DNA of 64,000 bases. Source: Sinorhizobium terangae (GTDB lineage: Bacteria; Pseudomonadota; Alphaproteobacteria; Rhizobiales; Rhizobiaceae). The stretch is from the NCBI RefSeq assembly GCF_009601505.1, contig NZ_WITC01000018.1, positions 1 to 64,000 on the forward strand. Reading direction: 5' to 3'. Under the pieces are notes generated by a model. It saw nothing but the letters and a program-made list of their open reading frames with translations. It searched no databases and was not told the DNA's origin. The position numbers were made by a program, and so were the translations under genes. The stretch's first letter is position 1, and the number at the start of each line of letters is the position of its first letter. Below, piece by piece: positions 21,766 through 31,289 of this stretch.

Positions 21766-23091
21766 ATGTCGAAAAAGAACGGAATTGATGCTTTCTCGCG
21801 CCGTGCATTTCTGCGCTCGGCCGCAACGCTCAGTGCTGCCGCATGGACAGGCGCCGCCAGCGCGCAGGACGCTCTGAACGAGCTCATCAATTCACCGCGC
21901 CGCGGGTCCTGGGACGACCAGTTCGACGCCAAGGCATCGCGCACGGCGACGGCGGTCCTTTCCAACACGCCGGTCTTCGGGCCCGAAACGATCGGCCATC
22001 TCCAGCAGGCGATCTATGACTATCAGCAGATCGTTGCCGCCGGTGGTTGGCCGACGGTCACGACCTCGGTGAGGCTCGAGCTGGGCGTTACCGATCCCTC
22101 CGTTCAGCAGCTGCGCCAGCGCCTGATGGTTTCCGGCGACCTGCCGCGCTCGGCCGGTATCTCCTCTTCCTTCGACTCCTACGTCGACGGTGCGGTCAAG
22201 CGCTTCCAGGCGCGTCACGGCCTGCCGGCTGACGGCGTCATCGGCGAATACACGCTGAAGGCATTGAACGTCGATGCCACGACCCGCCTCGGCCAGCTTG
22301 AAACCAACCTTGTCCGCCTCCAGTCGATGTCCGGGGATCTCGGTCGCCGCTATGTGATGGTCAACATTCCGGCCGCCTATATCGAGGCTGTCGAGAATGG
22401 TCGGGTGGCGCTGCGCCACACCGCGATCGTCGGCAAGATCGACCGCCAGTCGCCGATCCTCAACTCGAAGATCTACGAGGTCATCCTCAATCCTTATTGG
22501 ACCGCGCCGCGCTCGATCGTCCAGAAGGACATCATGCCCCTGATGCGCAAAGATCCCACCTACCTCGAGCGCAATGCTATCCGTCTCTTCGACGGCAGCG
22601 GCAATGAAGTCTCCCCCGAGACCGTGGACTGGAACGCGGAAAAGGCGCCGAACCTGATGTTCCGTCAGGACCCGGGCAAGATCAACGCTATGTCCTCGAC
22701 GAAGATCAACTTCCACAACGAACACCAGGTCTATATGCATGACACGCCGCAGCAGGGCCTGTTCAACAAGCTGATGCGTTTCGAATCCTCCGGTTGCGTG
22801 CGCGTGCAGAACGTTCGCGACCTCTCGACCTGGCTGCTGAAGGAAACGCCCGGTTGGTCGCGTCAGCAGATCGAGGCGACGATCAAGTCCGGCGTCAACA
22901 CGCCGATCACGCTCGCAGAGGAAGTGCCGGTTTACTTCACCTATGTCACCGCCTGGTCGGCAAAGGACCGGGTCGTGCAGTTCCGCGACGATATCTACCA
23001 GCGCGACGGCGCTGCCGAGCTCGCGCTCCAGACGACAACGGGAATCGAACAGTCGGCAGGTGCCATCGACCAGGACGCTTTGCCGCAATAA
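21766..23091 (+). CDS. ldtP: L,D-transpeptidase LdtP
   Basis: 441 residues. A twin-arginine-like signal (SRRAFLRSAATLSAAAWTGA, ending ASA about residue 33) exports it. A peptidoglycan-binding domain (about 135-170, FQARHGLPADGVIGEYTLKALN) is followed by a YkuD catalytic domain with His325 and the nucleophile Cys344 in SSGCVRV. It forms 3-3 cross-links or modifies muropeptides in the periplasm; the YcbB/LdtD-like length fits. It follows ldtR, its likely regulator. This fits the unipolar-growing Rhizobiales, which depend strongly on L,D-cross-links. Confidence 0.93.
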   Translation: MSKKNGIDAFSRRAFLRSAATLSAAAWTGAASAQDALNELINSPRRGSWDDQFDAKASRTATAVLSNTPVFGPETIGHLQQAIYDYQQIVAAGGWPTVTTSVRLELGVTDPSVQQLRQRLMVSGDLPRSAGISSSFDSYVDGAVKRFQARHGLPADGVIGEYTLKALNVDATTRLGQLETNLVRLQSMSGDLGRRYVMVNIPAAYIEAVENGRVALRHTAIVGKIDRQSPILNSKIYEVILNPYWTAPRSIVQKDIMPLMRKDPTYLERNAIRLFDGSGNEVSPETVDWNAEKAPNLMFRQDPGKINAMSSTKINFHNEHQVYMHDTPQQGLFNKLMRFESSGCVRVQNVRDLSTWLLKETPGWSRQQIEATIKSGVNTPITLAEEVPVYFTYVTAWSAKDRVVQFRDDIYQRDGAAELALQTTTGIEQSAGAIDQDALPQ

Positions 23092-23116
23092 GCAAACTCC
23101 CGTCTTCACAGATAAG

Positions 23117-23147
23117 GGCCGCGCATCTCAATGAGCGCGGCCTTTTT
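23117..23147 (+). terminator. Terminator after ldtP
   Basis: Perfect 8-bp stem GGCCGCGC / GCGCGGCC with a ten-base loop and five T residues, 26 bases past the stop codon. Confidence 0.88.
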
Positions 23148-23273
23148 CTTGGCATGCTCGCTTTGTCGTTCGGCGCGGCGGATGGTGGAAATGGCGCAAA
23201 CCGCACAGCGGATATTGCTCTCCGCGTGCGAGGAAGCTAAAGAACGACCACCTTTGAGAGGAGCCTCGAGCCG

Positions 23274-24569
23274 ATGCTTGCACAGACCAATGACGCATTC
23301 TTCACCCGCTCTCTCGCGGAAAGTGATCCGGAGATCTTCGGTGCGATCGAGAAGGAGCTGGGGCGCCAGCGCCACGAGATCGAGCTGATCGCCTCCGAGA
23401 ACATCGTTTCGCGGGCCGTGCTCGAAGCCCAAGGCTCGATCATGACGAACAAATATGCCGAGGGCTATCCGGGCAAGCGCTACTACGGCGGCTGCCAATT
23501 CGTCGATATTGCCGAGGAACTGGCGATCGAACGCGCCAAGAAGCTCTTCGGCGTCAACTTTGCCAACGTCCAGCCGAATTCCGGTTCGCAGATGAACCAG
23601 GCGGTGTTCCTGGCGCTCCTGCAGCCCGGTGACACCTTCATGGGCCTCGATCTCAACTCCGGTGGTCACCTGACCCACGGCTCGCCGGTGAACATGTCCG
23701 GTAAGTGGTTCAACGTCGTTTCCTACGGGGTCCGCGCGGACGATCACCTGCTCGACATGGACGACGTCGCCGAAAAGGCCCGCAAGCACAAGCCGAAGCT
23801 TATTATCGCCGGCGGCACCGCCTATTCGCGCATCTGGGACTGGAAGCGCTTCCGCGAAATCGCCGATGAAGTCGGTGCCTGGCTGATGGTCGACATGGCC
23901 CATATCGCCGGTCTCGTTGCCGGCGGTCAGCATCCCTCTCCGTTCCCGCATTGCCATGTCGCGACGACGACGACGCACAAGTCGCTGCGCGGTCCGCGCG
24001 GCGGCATGGTGCTCACGAATGACGAAGAGGTAGCCAAGAAGATCAACTCGGCCGTCTTCCCTGGCCTCCAGGGCGGCCCGCTGATGCACGTGATCGCGGC
24101 CAAGGCCGTGGCCCTCGGCGAGGCCCTGCAGCCCTCCTTCAAGGAATATGCGGCCCAGATCGTCAAGAATGCCCGCACCCTCGCCGAAACGCTGAAGGCG
24201 AACGGCCTCGACATCGTTTCGGGCGGTACGGACAACCACCTGATGCTCGTCGACCTGCGCAAGAAGAACGCGACCGGCAAGCGTGCGGAAGCCGCTCTCG
24301 GCCGCGCCTACATCACCTGCAACAAGAACGGCATTCCCTTCGACCCGGAAAAGCCCTTCGTCACCTCGGGCGTCCGCCTCGGTGCGCCGGCTGGCACGAC
24401 GCGCGGCTTCAAGGAAGCGGAATTCAAGGAAATCGGCGAGTTGATCGTCGAGGTGCTTGACGGCCTGAAGGTCGCCAATTCCGACGAGGGCAACGCCGCC
24501 GTGGAAGCTGGCGTGCGCGAGAAGGTGGTCAAGCTCACCGATCGGTTCCCGATGTACAGCTACATGTGA
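23274..24569 (+). CDS. glyA: Serine hydroxymethyltransferase
   Basis: 431 residues. A cytoplasmic PLP enzyme that converts serine and tetrahydrofolate to glycine and methylene-THF. The cofactor lysine is K236 in [14 protein letters not shown]; the N-terminal [10 protein letters not shown] segment (37-46) and [13 protein letters not shown] (61-73) are standard. GAGAGGAG lies about nine bases before the ATG. The nrdR start is 12 bases past its stop, so the two share a transcript. Glycine and one-carbon supply then links logically to the riboflavin and nucleotide genes downstream. Confidence 0.98.
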   Translation: MLAQTNDAFFTRSLAESDPEIFGAIEKELGRQRHEIELIASENIVSRAVLEAQGSIMTNKYAEGYPGKRYYGGCQFVDIAEELAIERAKKLFGVNFANVQPNSGSQMNQAVFLALLQPGDTFMGLDLNSGGHLTHGSPVNMSGKWFNVVSYGVRADDHLLDMDDVAEKARKHKPKLIIAGGTAYSRIWDWKRFREIADEVGAWLMVDMAHIAGLVAGGQHPSPFPHCHVATTTTHKSLRGPRGGMVLTNDEEVAKKINSAVFPGLQGGPLMHVIAAKAVALGEALQPSFKEYAAQIVKNARTLAETLKANGLDIVSGGTDNHLMLVDLRKKNATGKRAEAALGRAYITCNKNGIPFDPEKPFVTSGVRLGAPAGTTRGFKEAEFKEIGELIVEVLDGLKVANSDEGNAAVEAGVREKVVKLTDRFPMYSYM

Positions 24570-24581
24570 TCGGACGGCTGC

Positions 24582-25055
24582 ATGCGCTGCCCCTATTGTG
24601 GTTCCGAAGACAGCCAGGTGAAGGATTCCCGTCCGGCAGAGGACGGGAATGCCATTCGCCGCCGCCGCATCTGCCCGGATTGCGGCGGTCGCTTCACGAC
24701 CTTCGAGCGGGTGCAGCTGCGTGAGCTGATGATTATCAAGAAAACCGGCCGGAAGGTGCCTTTCGACCGGGACAAGCTGCTCCGTTCATTCGAGATTGCT
24801 CTCAGGAAACGCCCAGTCGATCGGGATCGCATCGAGCGCGCGGTGTCGGGCATCGTCCGCCGGCTCGAAAGCTCGGGGGAGACGGAAATCCCCTCCGAAG
24901 AAATCGGTCTGCAGGTGCTCGAGGCCCTGAAGAGCCTCGACGATGTCGCTTTCGTCCGCTACGCGTCGGTCTATCGAGATTTCTCGCATGCGGAAGATTT
25001 CGAGAAAGTCATCGCGGAAATCAGCGCCAAGATCGCGCGCGATCCCGGCGAATAG
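24582..25055 (+). CDS. nrdR: Transcriptional repressor NrdR
   Basis: 157 residues, the usual size. A zinc ribbon uses C3, C6, C31 and C34 ([10 protein letters not shown] and CPDCGGRF), followed by an ATP-cone domain (about 49-139) that senses ATP/dATP. It represses ribonucleotide reductase genes. It sits between glyA and ribD (18 bases from its stop to the ribD ATG), the order common in alphaproteobacteria. A possible NrdR box was not found inside this window. Confidence 0.97.
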   Translation: MRCPYCGSEDSQVKDSRPAEDGNAIRRRRICPDCGGRFTTFERVQLRELMIIKKTGRKVPFDRDKLLRSFEIALRKRPVDRDRIERAVSGIVRRLESSGETEIPSEEIGLQVLEALKSLDDVAFVRYASVYRDFSHAEDFEKVIAEISAKIARDPGE

Positions 25056-25073
25056 GCCCAAGCGGAGCGAAGC

Positions 25074-26162
25074 ATGACAGCGCCGACGCGCGAGGACGAA
25101 AGGTTCATGGCGGCGGCGCTGCGCCTCGCCCGCCGCAGTCTCGGCCTGACGTCGACGAACCCTTCGGTTGCCTGCATCATCGTCAAGGACGGAACGATCG
25201 TGGGCCGGGCGGTAACGGCGCCGGGGGGACGCCCGCATGCCGAGACGCAGGCGCTCGCGGAAGCCGGAGAGAAGGCGAGGGGAGCAACCGCCTATGTCAC
25301 CCTCGAGCCCTGCTCGCATCACGGCAAGACGCCACCCTGTGCCGACGCTCTGATCGCCTCCGGCGTCGCCCGCGTCGTCATTTCTATCCTCGACCCGGAC
25401 GAGCGTGTTGCCGGACGCGGGGTGGTGATGCTGCGCGACGCCGGCATCGCCGTCGACATCGGCGCGCTCCATGCCGGCGGAGAGCAGACGCTTGAAGCCT
25501 ACCTCATGCGTCAGCGCATGAAACGCCCGCATGTGGCTCTGAAGCTTGCGGTTTCCCAGGACGGGATGATCGGCCGCACGGGGGAAGGCCAGGTTCGGAT
25601 TACGGGAGCGATTTCGCGTGCGCAGGTGCAGGTGCTGCGCGCGGAGACCGATGCGATATTGGTCGGAATCGGTACTGCGGCTGCCGATGACCCGGACCTA
25701 ACCGTGCGCTTGCACGGCCTCGAAGACCGGTCTCCAATTCGCATCGTTCTCGACCGACGCCTCGATCTGCCAGTCCGCTCGAAACTCGTCCGTTCGGCGC
25801 AAGAGGTTCCGGTGATTGTTGTGGCAGACGCAAGCCTCGATGAGAATGCTGCCACCCGCCGCGCCGCGCTTGAAGCTGCAGGCGCCGAGGTCCTGAATGC
25901 CGACGCCATCCCCGACCTTTTGACGGCGCTTGCCTCGCGCGGCATTTCCTCGCTGCTGGTCGAAGGCGGCGCGCGGGCGGCTCGCGCGTTCCTCGATGCC
26001 GGCCTCGTCGATCGCATCCTGCTTTTCACCGGTCCGATCACCATTGGTGAAGACGGGATCCGATCCCCATTTGATCGGCAGTCCATTCCGGCCGGTTTCG
26101 TGCTTCGTCGGACGGCGCGTTACGGCGACGATATTTTCGAGGATTACGAGAGAAACATCTGA
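25074..26162 (+). CDS. ribD: Bifunctional riboflavin deaminase/reductase
   Basis: 362 residues. The N-terminal deaminase domain (about 1-145) has the zinc site H55-A-E57 (PHAETQAL) and C80/C89 (PCSHHGKTPPC). The C-terminal reductase domain (about 150-360) has the GxGTxxxDdPxLtvR pattern (GIGTAAADDPDLTVR). It carries out the second and third steps of riboflavin synthesis from GTP. Its stop codon overlaps the ribE start by one base (TGATG), showing translational coupling. Confidence 0.97.
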   Translation: MTAPTREDERFMAAALRLARRSLGLTSTNPSVACIIVKDGTIVGRAVTAPGGRPHAETQALAEAGEKARGATAYVTLEPCSHHGKTPPCADALIASGVARVVISILDPDERVAGRGVVMLRDAGIAVDIGALHAGGEQTLEAYLMRQRMKRPHVALKLAVSQDGMIGRTGEGQVRITGAISRAQVQVLRAETDAILVGIGTAAADDPDLTVRLHGLEDRSPIRIVLDRRLDLPVRSKLVRSAQEVPVIVVADASLDENAATRRAALEAAGAEVLNADAIPDLLTALASRGISSLLVEGGARAARAFLDAGLVDRILLFTGPITIGEDGIRSPFDRQSIPAGFVLRRTARYGDDIFEDYERNI

Positions 26163-26782
26163 TGTTCACAGGCATTGTCACCGATATCGGCACCGTTGAG
26201 GCTGTCACACCGTTGAGGGAAGGCATCAAGCTTCGCATTGCCACGAATTACGATCCGAAGACGATCGATATGGGCGCCTCGATCGCCCATGCCGGCGTGT
26301 GCCTGACCGTCACGGCACTGCCGGAGGCAGGCAGCAACGAGCGCTGGTTCGAGGTCGAGGCATGGGAGGAGGCGCTTCGGCTGACGACGATCGCCGGATG
26401 GCGAAAGGGCACACGCATCAATCTCGAGCGTTCCTTAAAGATCGGTGACGAGCTTGGTGGTCACCTCGTGTCCGGTCATGTGGACGACAAGGCCGAAATC
26501 CTCTCCGTGGAGCCCGAAGGCGACGCGGTGCGCTTCCGGTTGCGCGCGCCGGAGCATCTTGCCAGGTTCGTCGCACCCAAGGGCTCGGTCGCCCTCGACG
26601 GAACCTCGCTCACCGTCAACAAGGTGGATGGTGTCGAGTTCGACGTGCTCCTGATCCGTCACTCGCTCGAAGTCACCACGTGGGGCGAGCGGCGCGCCGG
26701 CGATCTCGTCAACTTCGAGGTTGACACGATGGCGCGTTATGCGGCGCGGCTGGCAGAATTTCCCGCACCCAAGGCGGAATAG
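26162..26782 (+). CDS. ribE: Riboflavin synthase alpha subunit
   Basis: 206 residues made of two homologous beta-barrel halves (about 1-97 and 98-195), each starting with the MFTGIV/HLVSGHVD-type signature. It dismutates two 6,7-dimethyl-8-ribityllumazine molecules to riboflavin and the RibD product. Start codon overlaps ribD. The partner lumazine synthase gene ribH lies 2.1 kb further on, past three minus-strand genes. Rhizobial genomes often call this ribC. Confidence 0.97.
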   Translation: MFTGIVTDIGTVEAVTPLREGIKLRIATNYDPKTIDMGASIAHAGVCLTVTALPEAGSNERWFEVEAWEEALRLTTIAGWRKGTRINLERSLKIGDELGGHLVSGHVDDKAEILSVEPEGDAVRFRLRAPEHLARFVAPKGSVALDGTSLTVNKVDGVEFDVLLIRHSLEVTTWGERRAGDLVNFEVDTMARYAARLAEFPAPKAE

Positions 26783-26844
26783 CGGTGGCAGAAATGGATC
26801 CGCCCCCCACAAGCGGGGACGGACACCGTTGTTAGGGCAGGGTT

Positions 26845-27195
26845 TCAGCGCACATAGAGCGTGAGGCCGCCGTCGGCCGCCTGCGATGCGCCCGCGATGT
26901 TGTTCATCTCGACATTGCGTGCCTTGAGCTTGGCGGCGAGCGCCCTGTTACCGTCGACAGCGGTATGGAGTGCCGCTAGCTGTTGCGGCGTTTCTGCGTC
27001 GATCCTGGCGCGGGTCTCGTTCATGCGGCTCAGCGTGTCGACATCGACGATCCTGAAGTTATCGCCCTTGAAGTTGCGAACGGTCCGGTCGATCTGGTCC
27101 GGCCAGTTCATTTCGACACCGGCCGCGTAGGAGATGCCGCCGAAACTCAAGGCGGACAGGGTGGCGATGACGGAGATTTTCGCAAAGCGGTTCAT
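26845..27195 (-). CDS. Small exported hypothetical protein
   Basis: 116 residues with a clear Sec signal (MNRFAKISVIATLSALSFGGISYA, cleavage about residue 24). The mature part is about 90 residues, helical, with a basic loop, and no recognised motif or cysteine. The ATG at 27195 lies seven bases after GGAG, and is preferred to the ATG at 27201 which is only two bases from it. It is convergent with ribE. Probably periplasmic; no function suggested. Confidence 0.72.
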   Translation of the reverse strand: MNRFAKISVIATLSALSFGGISYAAGVEMNWPDQIDRTVRNFKGDNFRIVDVDTLSRMNETRARIDAETPQQLAALHTAVDGNRALAAKLKARNVEMNNIAGASQAADGGLTLYVR

Positions 27196-27466
27196 TGTCA
27201 TGCTCCTTTGGTTGCCCGCGGGGCTGTGGCTTATTCAACAAGCCGATGCGTCCCGCAGGGGCCAGCACCAATCCTTTGCGGGTGAAGTCACCCACAGCGA
27301 AAAGGCGCTCGACTGTTTCGACTGGTTGAGGCGGCGCCCCCGTCGCGCGACCGGGAGTTACGTCGTTTCAACGATGGCAAAATGAGCCGGAATGTGGCTC
27401 TTTCGAGGGCATAACGACCTGAAAAATAATTAAAAATTGTTCATGTTCGAGGTCCGGAAGGGCCCT

Positions 27467-28003
27467 TTAGACAGCGGACTTCCGGTGCCGTTCGAACAGG
27501 ATGACGTGGTTGCCGTGATAGGTCGTGCGCCAGAACTCCGCAAAGCCATGCTTGGCGGCCACCCGGATCGATGCCTGGTTGCCGATGTCGATGACACAGG
27601 TCTTCTTCAGGGTCGAAAAATGACGATCGGCCCAGGCGAGCGCCGCGGTCACCGCCTCTGTGGCCAGCCCCTGGCCATGTGATCTGGGGGAAAGCGCCCA
27701 GCCCATTTCCATCGTGCCTTCGAGGGAGGGCGTGATAAGCCGATGTGCGTCGTGGAAACCGGCCTCCCCGATAAAGGCGCCGGTTACCTTCTCCTGGATC
27801 GCGAAGAAGCCGAAGCCGAAATAATGCCACATGCCGACCTGGCGCAGGAAGCGTGTCCAGGACTGCTCGCGCGAATAGGGTATGCCGCCGATGTAGCGCG
27901 TGACCTCCTCGTCCGCGAACAAGGCGGTATAGGCGGGAAAGTCGTCGCGCCGGTAGGGGCGCAGCAGAAGTCGTTCGGTTTCGATTGTGGGAACGCTGTG
28001 CAT
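27467..28003 (-). CDS. GNAT N-acetyltransferase (RimJ/RimL-like)
   Basis: 178 residues. The N-terminal IETERLLLRPYRRDDF and the acetyl-CoA loop RSHGQGLATEAV (about 109-120) fit the GNAT_3/RimJ-RimL group, which acetylates protein N-termini or small amines. The conserved EMGWALSP segment precedes the loop. No substrate can be assigned. It and the cupin gene upstream run on the same strand, 29 bases apart, and may be cotranscribed. Confidence 0.88.
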   Translation of the reverse strand: MHSVPTIETERLLLRPYRRDDFPAYTALFADEEVTRYIGGIPYSREQSWTRFLRQVGMWHYFGFGFFAIQEKVTGAFIGEAGFHDAHRLITPSLEGTMEMGWALSPRSHGQGLATEAVTAALAWADRHFSTLKKTCVIDIGNQASIRVAAKHGFAEFWRTTYHGNHVILFERHRKSAV

Positions 28004-28032
28004 GTTTTAGGTCCAGATTCTTGCGAGTTATA

Positions 28033-28536
28033 TCAGGCGCCCGGTTCGCCGTCCCAGTAGTCGGTTGTGGACGCGGCGCGGCCGATAAAACGGAAGGAAG
28101 CGTTTGGCGAACCGGGGCGCCGTGTCTTTGCTAGGAATTTGCCAGAGTCGGGATATTCGCAGATCTCCGTAGCCGCCATCGTTGAGATGGAAAGGTATTT
28201 GAGCGCCGTGGTGCCCGTATTGATCAGATGATGGGCGGTTTCGGGGCCGCCGGCTGGCGCGCCCAACACGTCGCCGGGACCGACTTCGTGACGTTCGCTG
28301 CCGAAGCGATAGGTTCCTTCTCCCTCAAGGATGATGAACAGCTCTTCCTCGACATGGTGGTTGTGAAAGGGGCAGCCGGATTTGCCCGGCGGCACCTCGC
28401 CGTAGCCGATGCCCAGATCCTTGAGGCCGAGGAGAGCGCCGAAAGAAGCGTCGCTCGACTCGAAAAACGAGCCGCGCTGCCAGTGCTCGAGTTTGAGGTT
28501 CTTTAGGTTGACGATAGGCTTTCGCGAATTCGTCAT
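28033..28536 (-). CDS. Cupin-domain protein
   Basis: 167 residues with a single conserved cupin barrel (about 45-130). Metal ligands are the HxH-E pattern in CPFHNHHVEEELFIILEG (His58, His60/61, Glu64/65 by rough count) and His in AHHLINTG. It looks like a sugar-isomerase-type or unannotated cupin. AGGAGG is seven bases before the ATG. Upstream, a 19-base palindrome at 28625-28643 lies about 90 bases from the start and could regulate it. Function unknown. Confidence 0.85.
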   Translation of the reverse strand: MTNSRKPIVNLKNLKLEHWQRGSFFESSDASFGALLGLKDLGIGYGEVPPGKSGCPFHNHHVEEELFIILEGEGTYRFGSERHEVGPGDVLGAPAGGPETAHHLINTGTTALKYLSISTMAATEICEYPDSGKFLAKTRRPGSPNASFRFIGRAASTTDYWDGEPGA

Positions 28537-28910
28537 CGTCTTCCTCCTAATCTTCGCGACGCCAATGTCGCCACGTTCATCGTTGAAGTGAGGGACAGCC
28601 CCGCCTTGCAGAATCGACGCTACTGCACCTAAGGTTTAGGTGCAATCAAAGCTGTTGCAAGCGAATACGTCCGGCAGCCCACCCTTGTAGCAAGTCCGCA
28701 GGGCCAACTGCTGCAGCGCCCGCTTCGGCCGCTGTTGTTTTTTCGTCGCCCGGAGACGGAAGAGCTGTCGGCCCCCCGCGCCACAGGGGCGTCGGCGCGG
28801 CAAATGGCCTCCGGCTGGCGGAATTTGCTTGCCATTCTGCGCCGGGCGTGTTTTTACCGCCGCCTGCGCCGGTCAGGTCCGGCCCCAAAATTTTCAAAGA
28901 CAGGTGATCC
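28537..28910. other. 374-base divergent intergenic region
   Basis: It separates the cupin gene from ribH and must hold both promoters. It contains a perfect palindrome at 28625-28643. I looked for the FMN riboswitch consensus before ribH and did not find it. No RNA or coding feature is supported. Confidence 0.55.
28625..28643. promoter_or_regulatory. Possible operator palindrome
   Basis: GCACCTAA-GGT-TTAGGTGC: two 8-base arms, perfectly complementary, with a three-base centre. It sits between two divergent genes, 90 bases from the cupin start and 268 bases from ribH. The size and symmetry fit a dimeric repressor site, but no regulator is known. Confidence 0.4.
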
Positions 28911-29372
28911 ATGGCGAAGACCACGTCCGCCCACATCCTGATTGTGGAAGCGCGCTTCTATGATGATATGGCCGACGCCTTGCTCGACGGTGCAAAGCAC
29001 GCGCTCGATGCAGCCGGCGCGACTTATGATATTGTGACAGTTCCGGGGGCGTTGGAAATTCCCGCGGCGATTGCCATGGCGCTCGACTGCGCCGACGAGG
29101 GCGGCACGGAATATGACGGTTTCGTCGCGCTCGGCATGGTTATCCGCGGCGAGACCTACCATTTCGACATCGTCGCGAACGAATCCGCGCGTGCCCTTAT
29201 GGATCTCGCCGTCAGCGAAAGCCTTGCGCTCGGCAACGGCATTCTGACGGTCGAGAATGATGACCAGGCATGGGCACGCGCCCGCCGGTCGGAGGGCGAC
29301 AAGGGTGGTTTCGCCGCGCGCGCGGCGCTGACCATGATCGAACTGAAGAAGAAGTTGGGCGCAGAAAAGTGA
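28911..29372 (+). CDS. ribH: 6,7-dimethyl-8-ribityllumazine synthase
   Basis: 153 residues. It condenses the RibB and RibD products to lumazine, forming pentameric or icosahedral assemblies. The catalytic His is H84 in [20 protein letters not shown] (44-51) and [10 protein letters not shown] near residue 104-113 are standard. The stop codon overlaps the nusB start (GTGA), a common arrangement. There is no FMN riboswitch upstream. Confidence 0.97.
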   Translation: MAKTTSAHILIVEARFYDDMADALLDGAKHALDAAGATYDIVTVPGALEIPAAIAMALDCADEGGTEYDGFVALGMVIRGETYHFDIVANESARALMDLAVSESLALGNGILTVENDDQAWARARRSEGDKGGFAARAALTMIELKKKLGAEK

Positions 29373-29848
29373 CGAAGACTCCCTCGGATCAGCCGCTGAA
29401 ACAGGTCAACCAGCGTGGTGCCGCGCGCCTCGCTGCCGTCCAGGCGCTTTATCAGATGGATATCGGCGGCACCGGCGTGCTGGAGATCGTCGCCGAATAC
29501 GAAGAGCACCGGCTGGGCCGGGAATTGGACGGAGAGACCTACCTCAAGGCGGACGCCTCGTGGTTCCGGTCGATCGTGTCGGGCGTCGTGCGCGACCAGC
29601 GCACGCTTGACCCGCTGATCGGCGCCGCCCTCCAGGACGATTGGGCACTATCCAGGCTCGACTCCACCGTCCGCGCGATCCTGCGCGCCGGCACCTTCGA
29701 GATGCTCGAGCGCAAGGATGTCCCGGTTCCGGTAATCGTCACCGAATATGTCGAGATCGCCAAGGCGTTCTTCGAGGACGAGGAGCCCAAGCTCGTCAAC
29801 GCAGTCCTCGACCGGATCGCCAAACAGGTCCGCGGCCAGCGGAAATAG
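29369..29848 (+). CDS. nusB: Transcription antitermination factor NusB
   Basis: 159 residues from the GTG at 29369, which overlaps the ribH stop by four bases. A longer frame starting inside ribH is rejected because it reads the other frame of ribH. The N-terminal [16 protein letters not shown] and the C-terminal helices ([25 protein letters not shown]) are NusB hallmarks. It binds boxA RNA with NusE/S10 for rRNA antitermination. The ribH-nusB pair is widely conserved. Confidence 0.97.
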   Translation: MTKTPSDQPLKQVNQRGAARLAAVQALYQMDIGGTGVLEIVAEYEEHRLGRELDGETYLKADASWFRSIVSGVVRDQRTLDPLIGAALQDDWALSRLDSTVRAILRAGTFEMLERKDVPVPVIVTEYVEIAKAFFEDEEPKLVNAVLDRIAKQVRGQRK

Positions 29849-29852
29849 CAAA

Positions 29853-31082
29853 ATGGTGGCAGCGACTGCGGACGACATGGGGGCGGTTCTCCGCGAGGCA
29901 CGCCGTAACGTCTTTCTGTTGACGTTTGCACAAGCGCTGCTCGGCGTGGTCGGGCCGATCAGCTTCGCGGTCGGCGGTGTCGCCGGTCACCAGCTTCTCG
30001 GCGAAGACAAGTCGCTGGCGACGGCACCGCTTACCGGCTTTAACGTCGGCTTGGCGGTCGGTGTCGTTCTCGCCGCGACGCTGTCTCGGCTGGTCGGCAG
30101 GCGCTTGGCCTTCATTGGCGGCGCCGTTATCGCCGCATTGGGTGGGCTGATCGCCGCCGCGGCGCTTTTCGGTGACAATTTCTGGCTGTTCACCTTCGGC
30201 CTGGCCGTTCTCGGCTCCTCCAGCGGCTTCACGCAAAAACTTCGCTTCGCGGCAGCCGACGCATCGCCCTCCTTCTACAAGCCGAAGGCAATTTCCTGGA
30301 TCTTGGGCGGCGGCATCATCTCCGCGATACTCGGGCCGCAGATCGTCATTTTCGCCGGCGACTACTTCGCGCCGATATCGTTTGCCGGTGCGTTCGTGGC
30401 CCTCCTGCCGGTCTGCCTTGCCGCGATCGTCTTTTTTGTGCCCCTTCGCCTGCCGGATCTCAAAAGCGCTACGGGCCTGCACGCCACTGCACCAGTTCGG
30501 CCGCTTCGCGAGATCGTCGGCAACCACCGGTTCCTGACAGGCATGATCTGCGGCATCTCCGCCTATGCGCTTATGACCTTCATGATGACAGGCGCACCGG
30601 TCGCCATGGTTGTAGGATGCGGTTTCTCGACTGATCTTGCGACGCTGGGAATACAATGGCACGTGCTCGCGATGTTCGGTCCGAGCTTTGCAACGGGCTG
30701 GCTCATCGCCCGCTTCGGCGCGGAGCGTATCGTGGCCTGCGGCTTTGTGCTGCTTCTGGCTTGCGCGGCGATCGCTCATATGGGCGTGGCGCTTTGGAAT
30801 TTCTGGGGTGCGCTCGTTCTCCTCGGGCTCGGCTGGAATTTCGCGTTTATCGGCTCGACCGCAATTGTGGCGCAAAGCTATCGGCCGCATGAAGCGGACA
30901 AGGTTCAGGGCTTCCACGATATCATGCTGTTTTCGACGGTGGCCAGCGCGTCCTTCGCCTCCGGCAAGGTGCTCTCCGCCTATGGATGGGACGTGCTCAA
31001 CGCCGTTGTCTGGCCGGTCGCCGGCATCTGCCTCGTCCTCCTTTTCGCGCTGATGCGGCGGAACAAGCGCGGTCCCGCCTGA
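29853..31082 (+). CDS. MFS transporter
   Basis: 409 residues with 12 membrane segments in two bundles, beginning about residue 18. The ATG at 29853 is four bases past the nusB stop; a second start at 29877 (MGAVLREARRN) is possible. The conserved pattern NVGLAVGVVLAATLSRLVGRR, with the basic loop between segments 2 and 3, fits MFS. Tight spacing suggests it is cotranscribed with ribH-nusB, and a riboflavin or flavin link can be imagined, but nothing in the sequence gives the substrate. Confidence 0.86.
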   Translation: MVAATADDMGAVLREARRNVFLLTFAQALLGVVGPISFAVGGVAGHQLLGEDKSLATAPLTGFNVGLAVGVVLAATLSRLVGRRLAFIGGAVIAALGGLIAAAALFGDNFWLFTFGLAVLGSSSGFTQKLRFAAADASPSFYKPKAISWILGGGIISAILGPQIVIFAGDYFAPISFAGAFVALLPVCLAAIVFFVPLRLPDLKSATGLHATAPVRPLREIVGNHRFLTGMICGISAYALMTFMMTGAPVAMVVGCGFSTDLATLGIQWHVLAMFGPSFATGWLIARFGAERIVACGFVLLLACAAIAHMGVALWNFWGALVLLGLGWNFAFIGSTAIVAQSYRPHEADKVQGFHDIMLFSTVASASFASGKVLSAYGWDVLNAVVWPVAGICLVLLFALMRRNKRGPA

Positions 31083-31289
31083 CCGCCGGTACTTCGGCCT
31101 CAGCAAAATCTTCCAACTCTCCCCAAACGCGATCACGCCGGTAGTTTCAGGGGCTTGACGATCCCCATTCGCGCCCGCACTCTGGCCGCGCCGCGAGGGG
31201 TGCCGCTTGAGGATGCGGCGCGCGATTCGCGGAATGAGGGGCCTGCGGGAGGGAGTGAACCTGCAGGTTGAAACGGAGGATAATGCGAA

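Noticed and set aside
28537-28910. FMN riboswitch upstream of ribH
   Set aside because: The conserved RFN consensus segments were not found.
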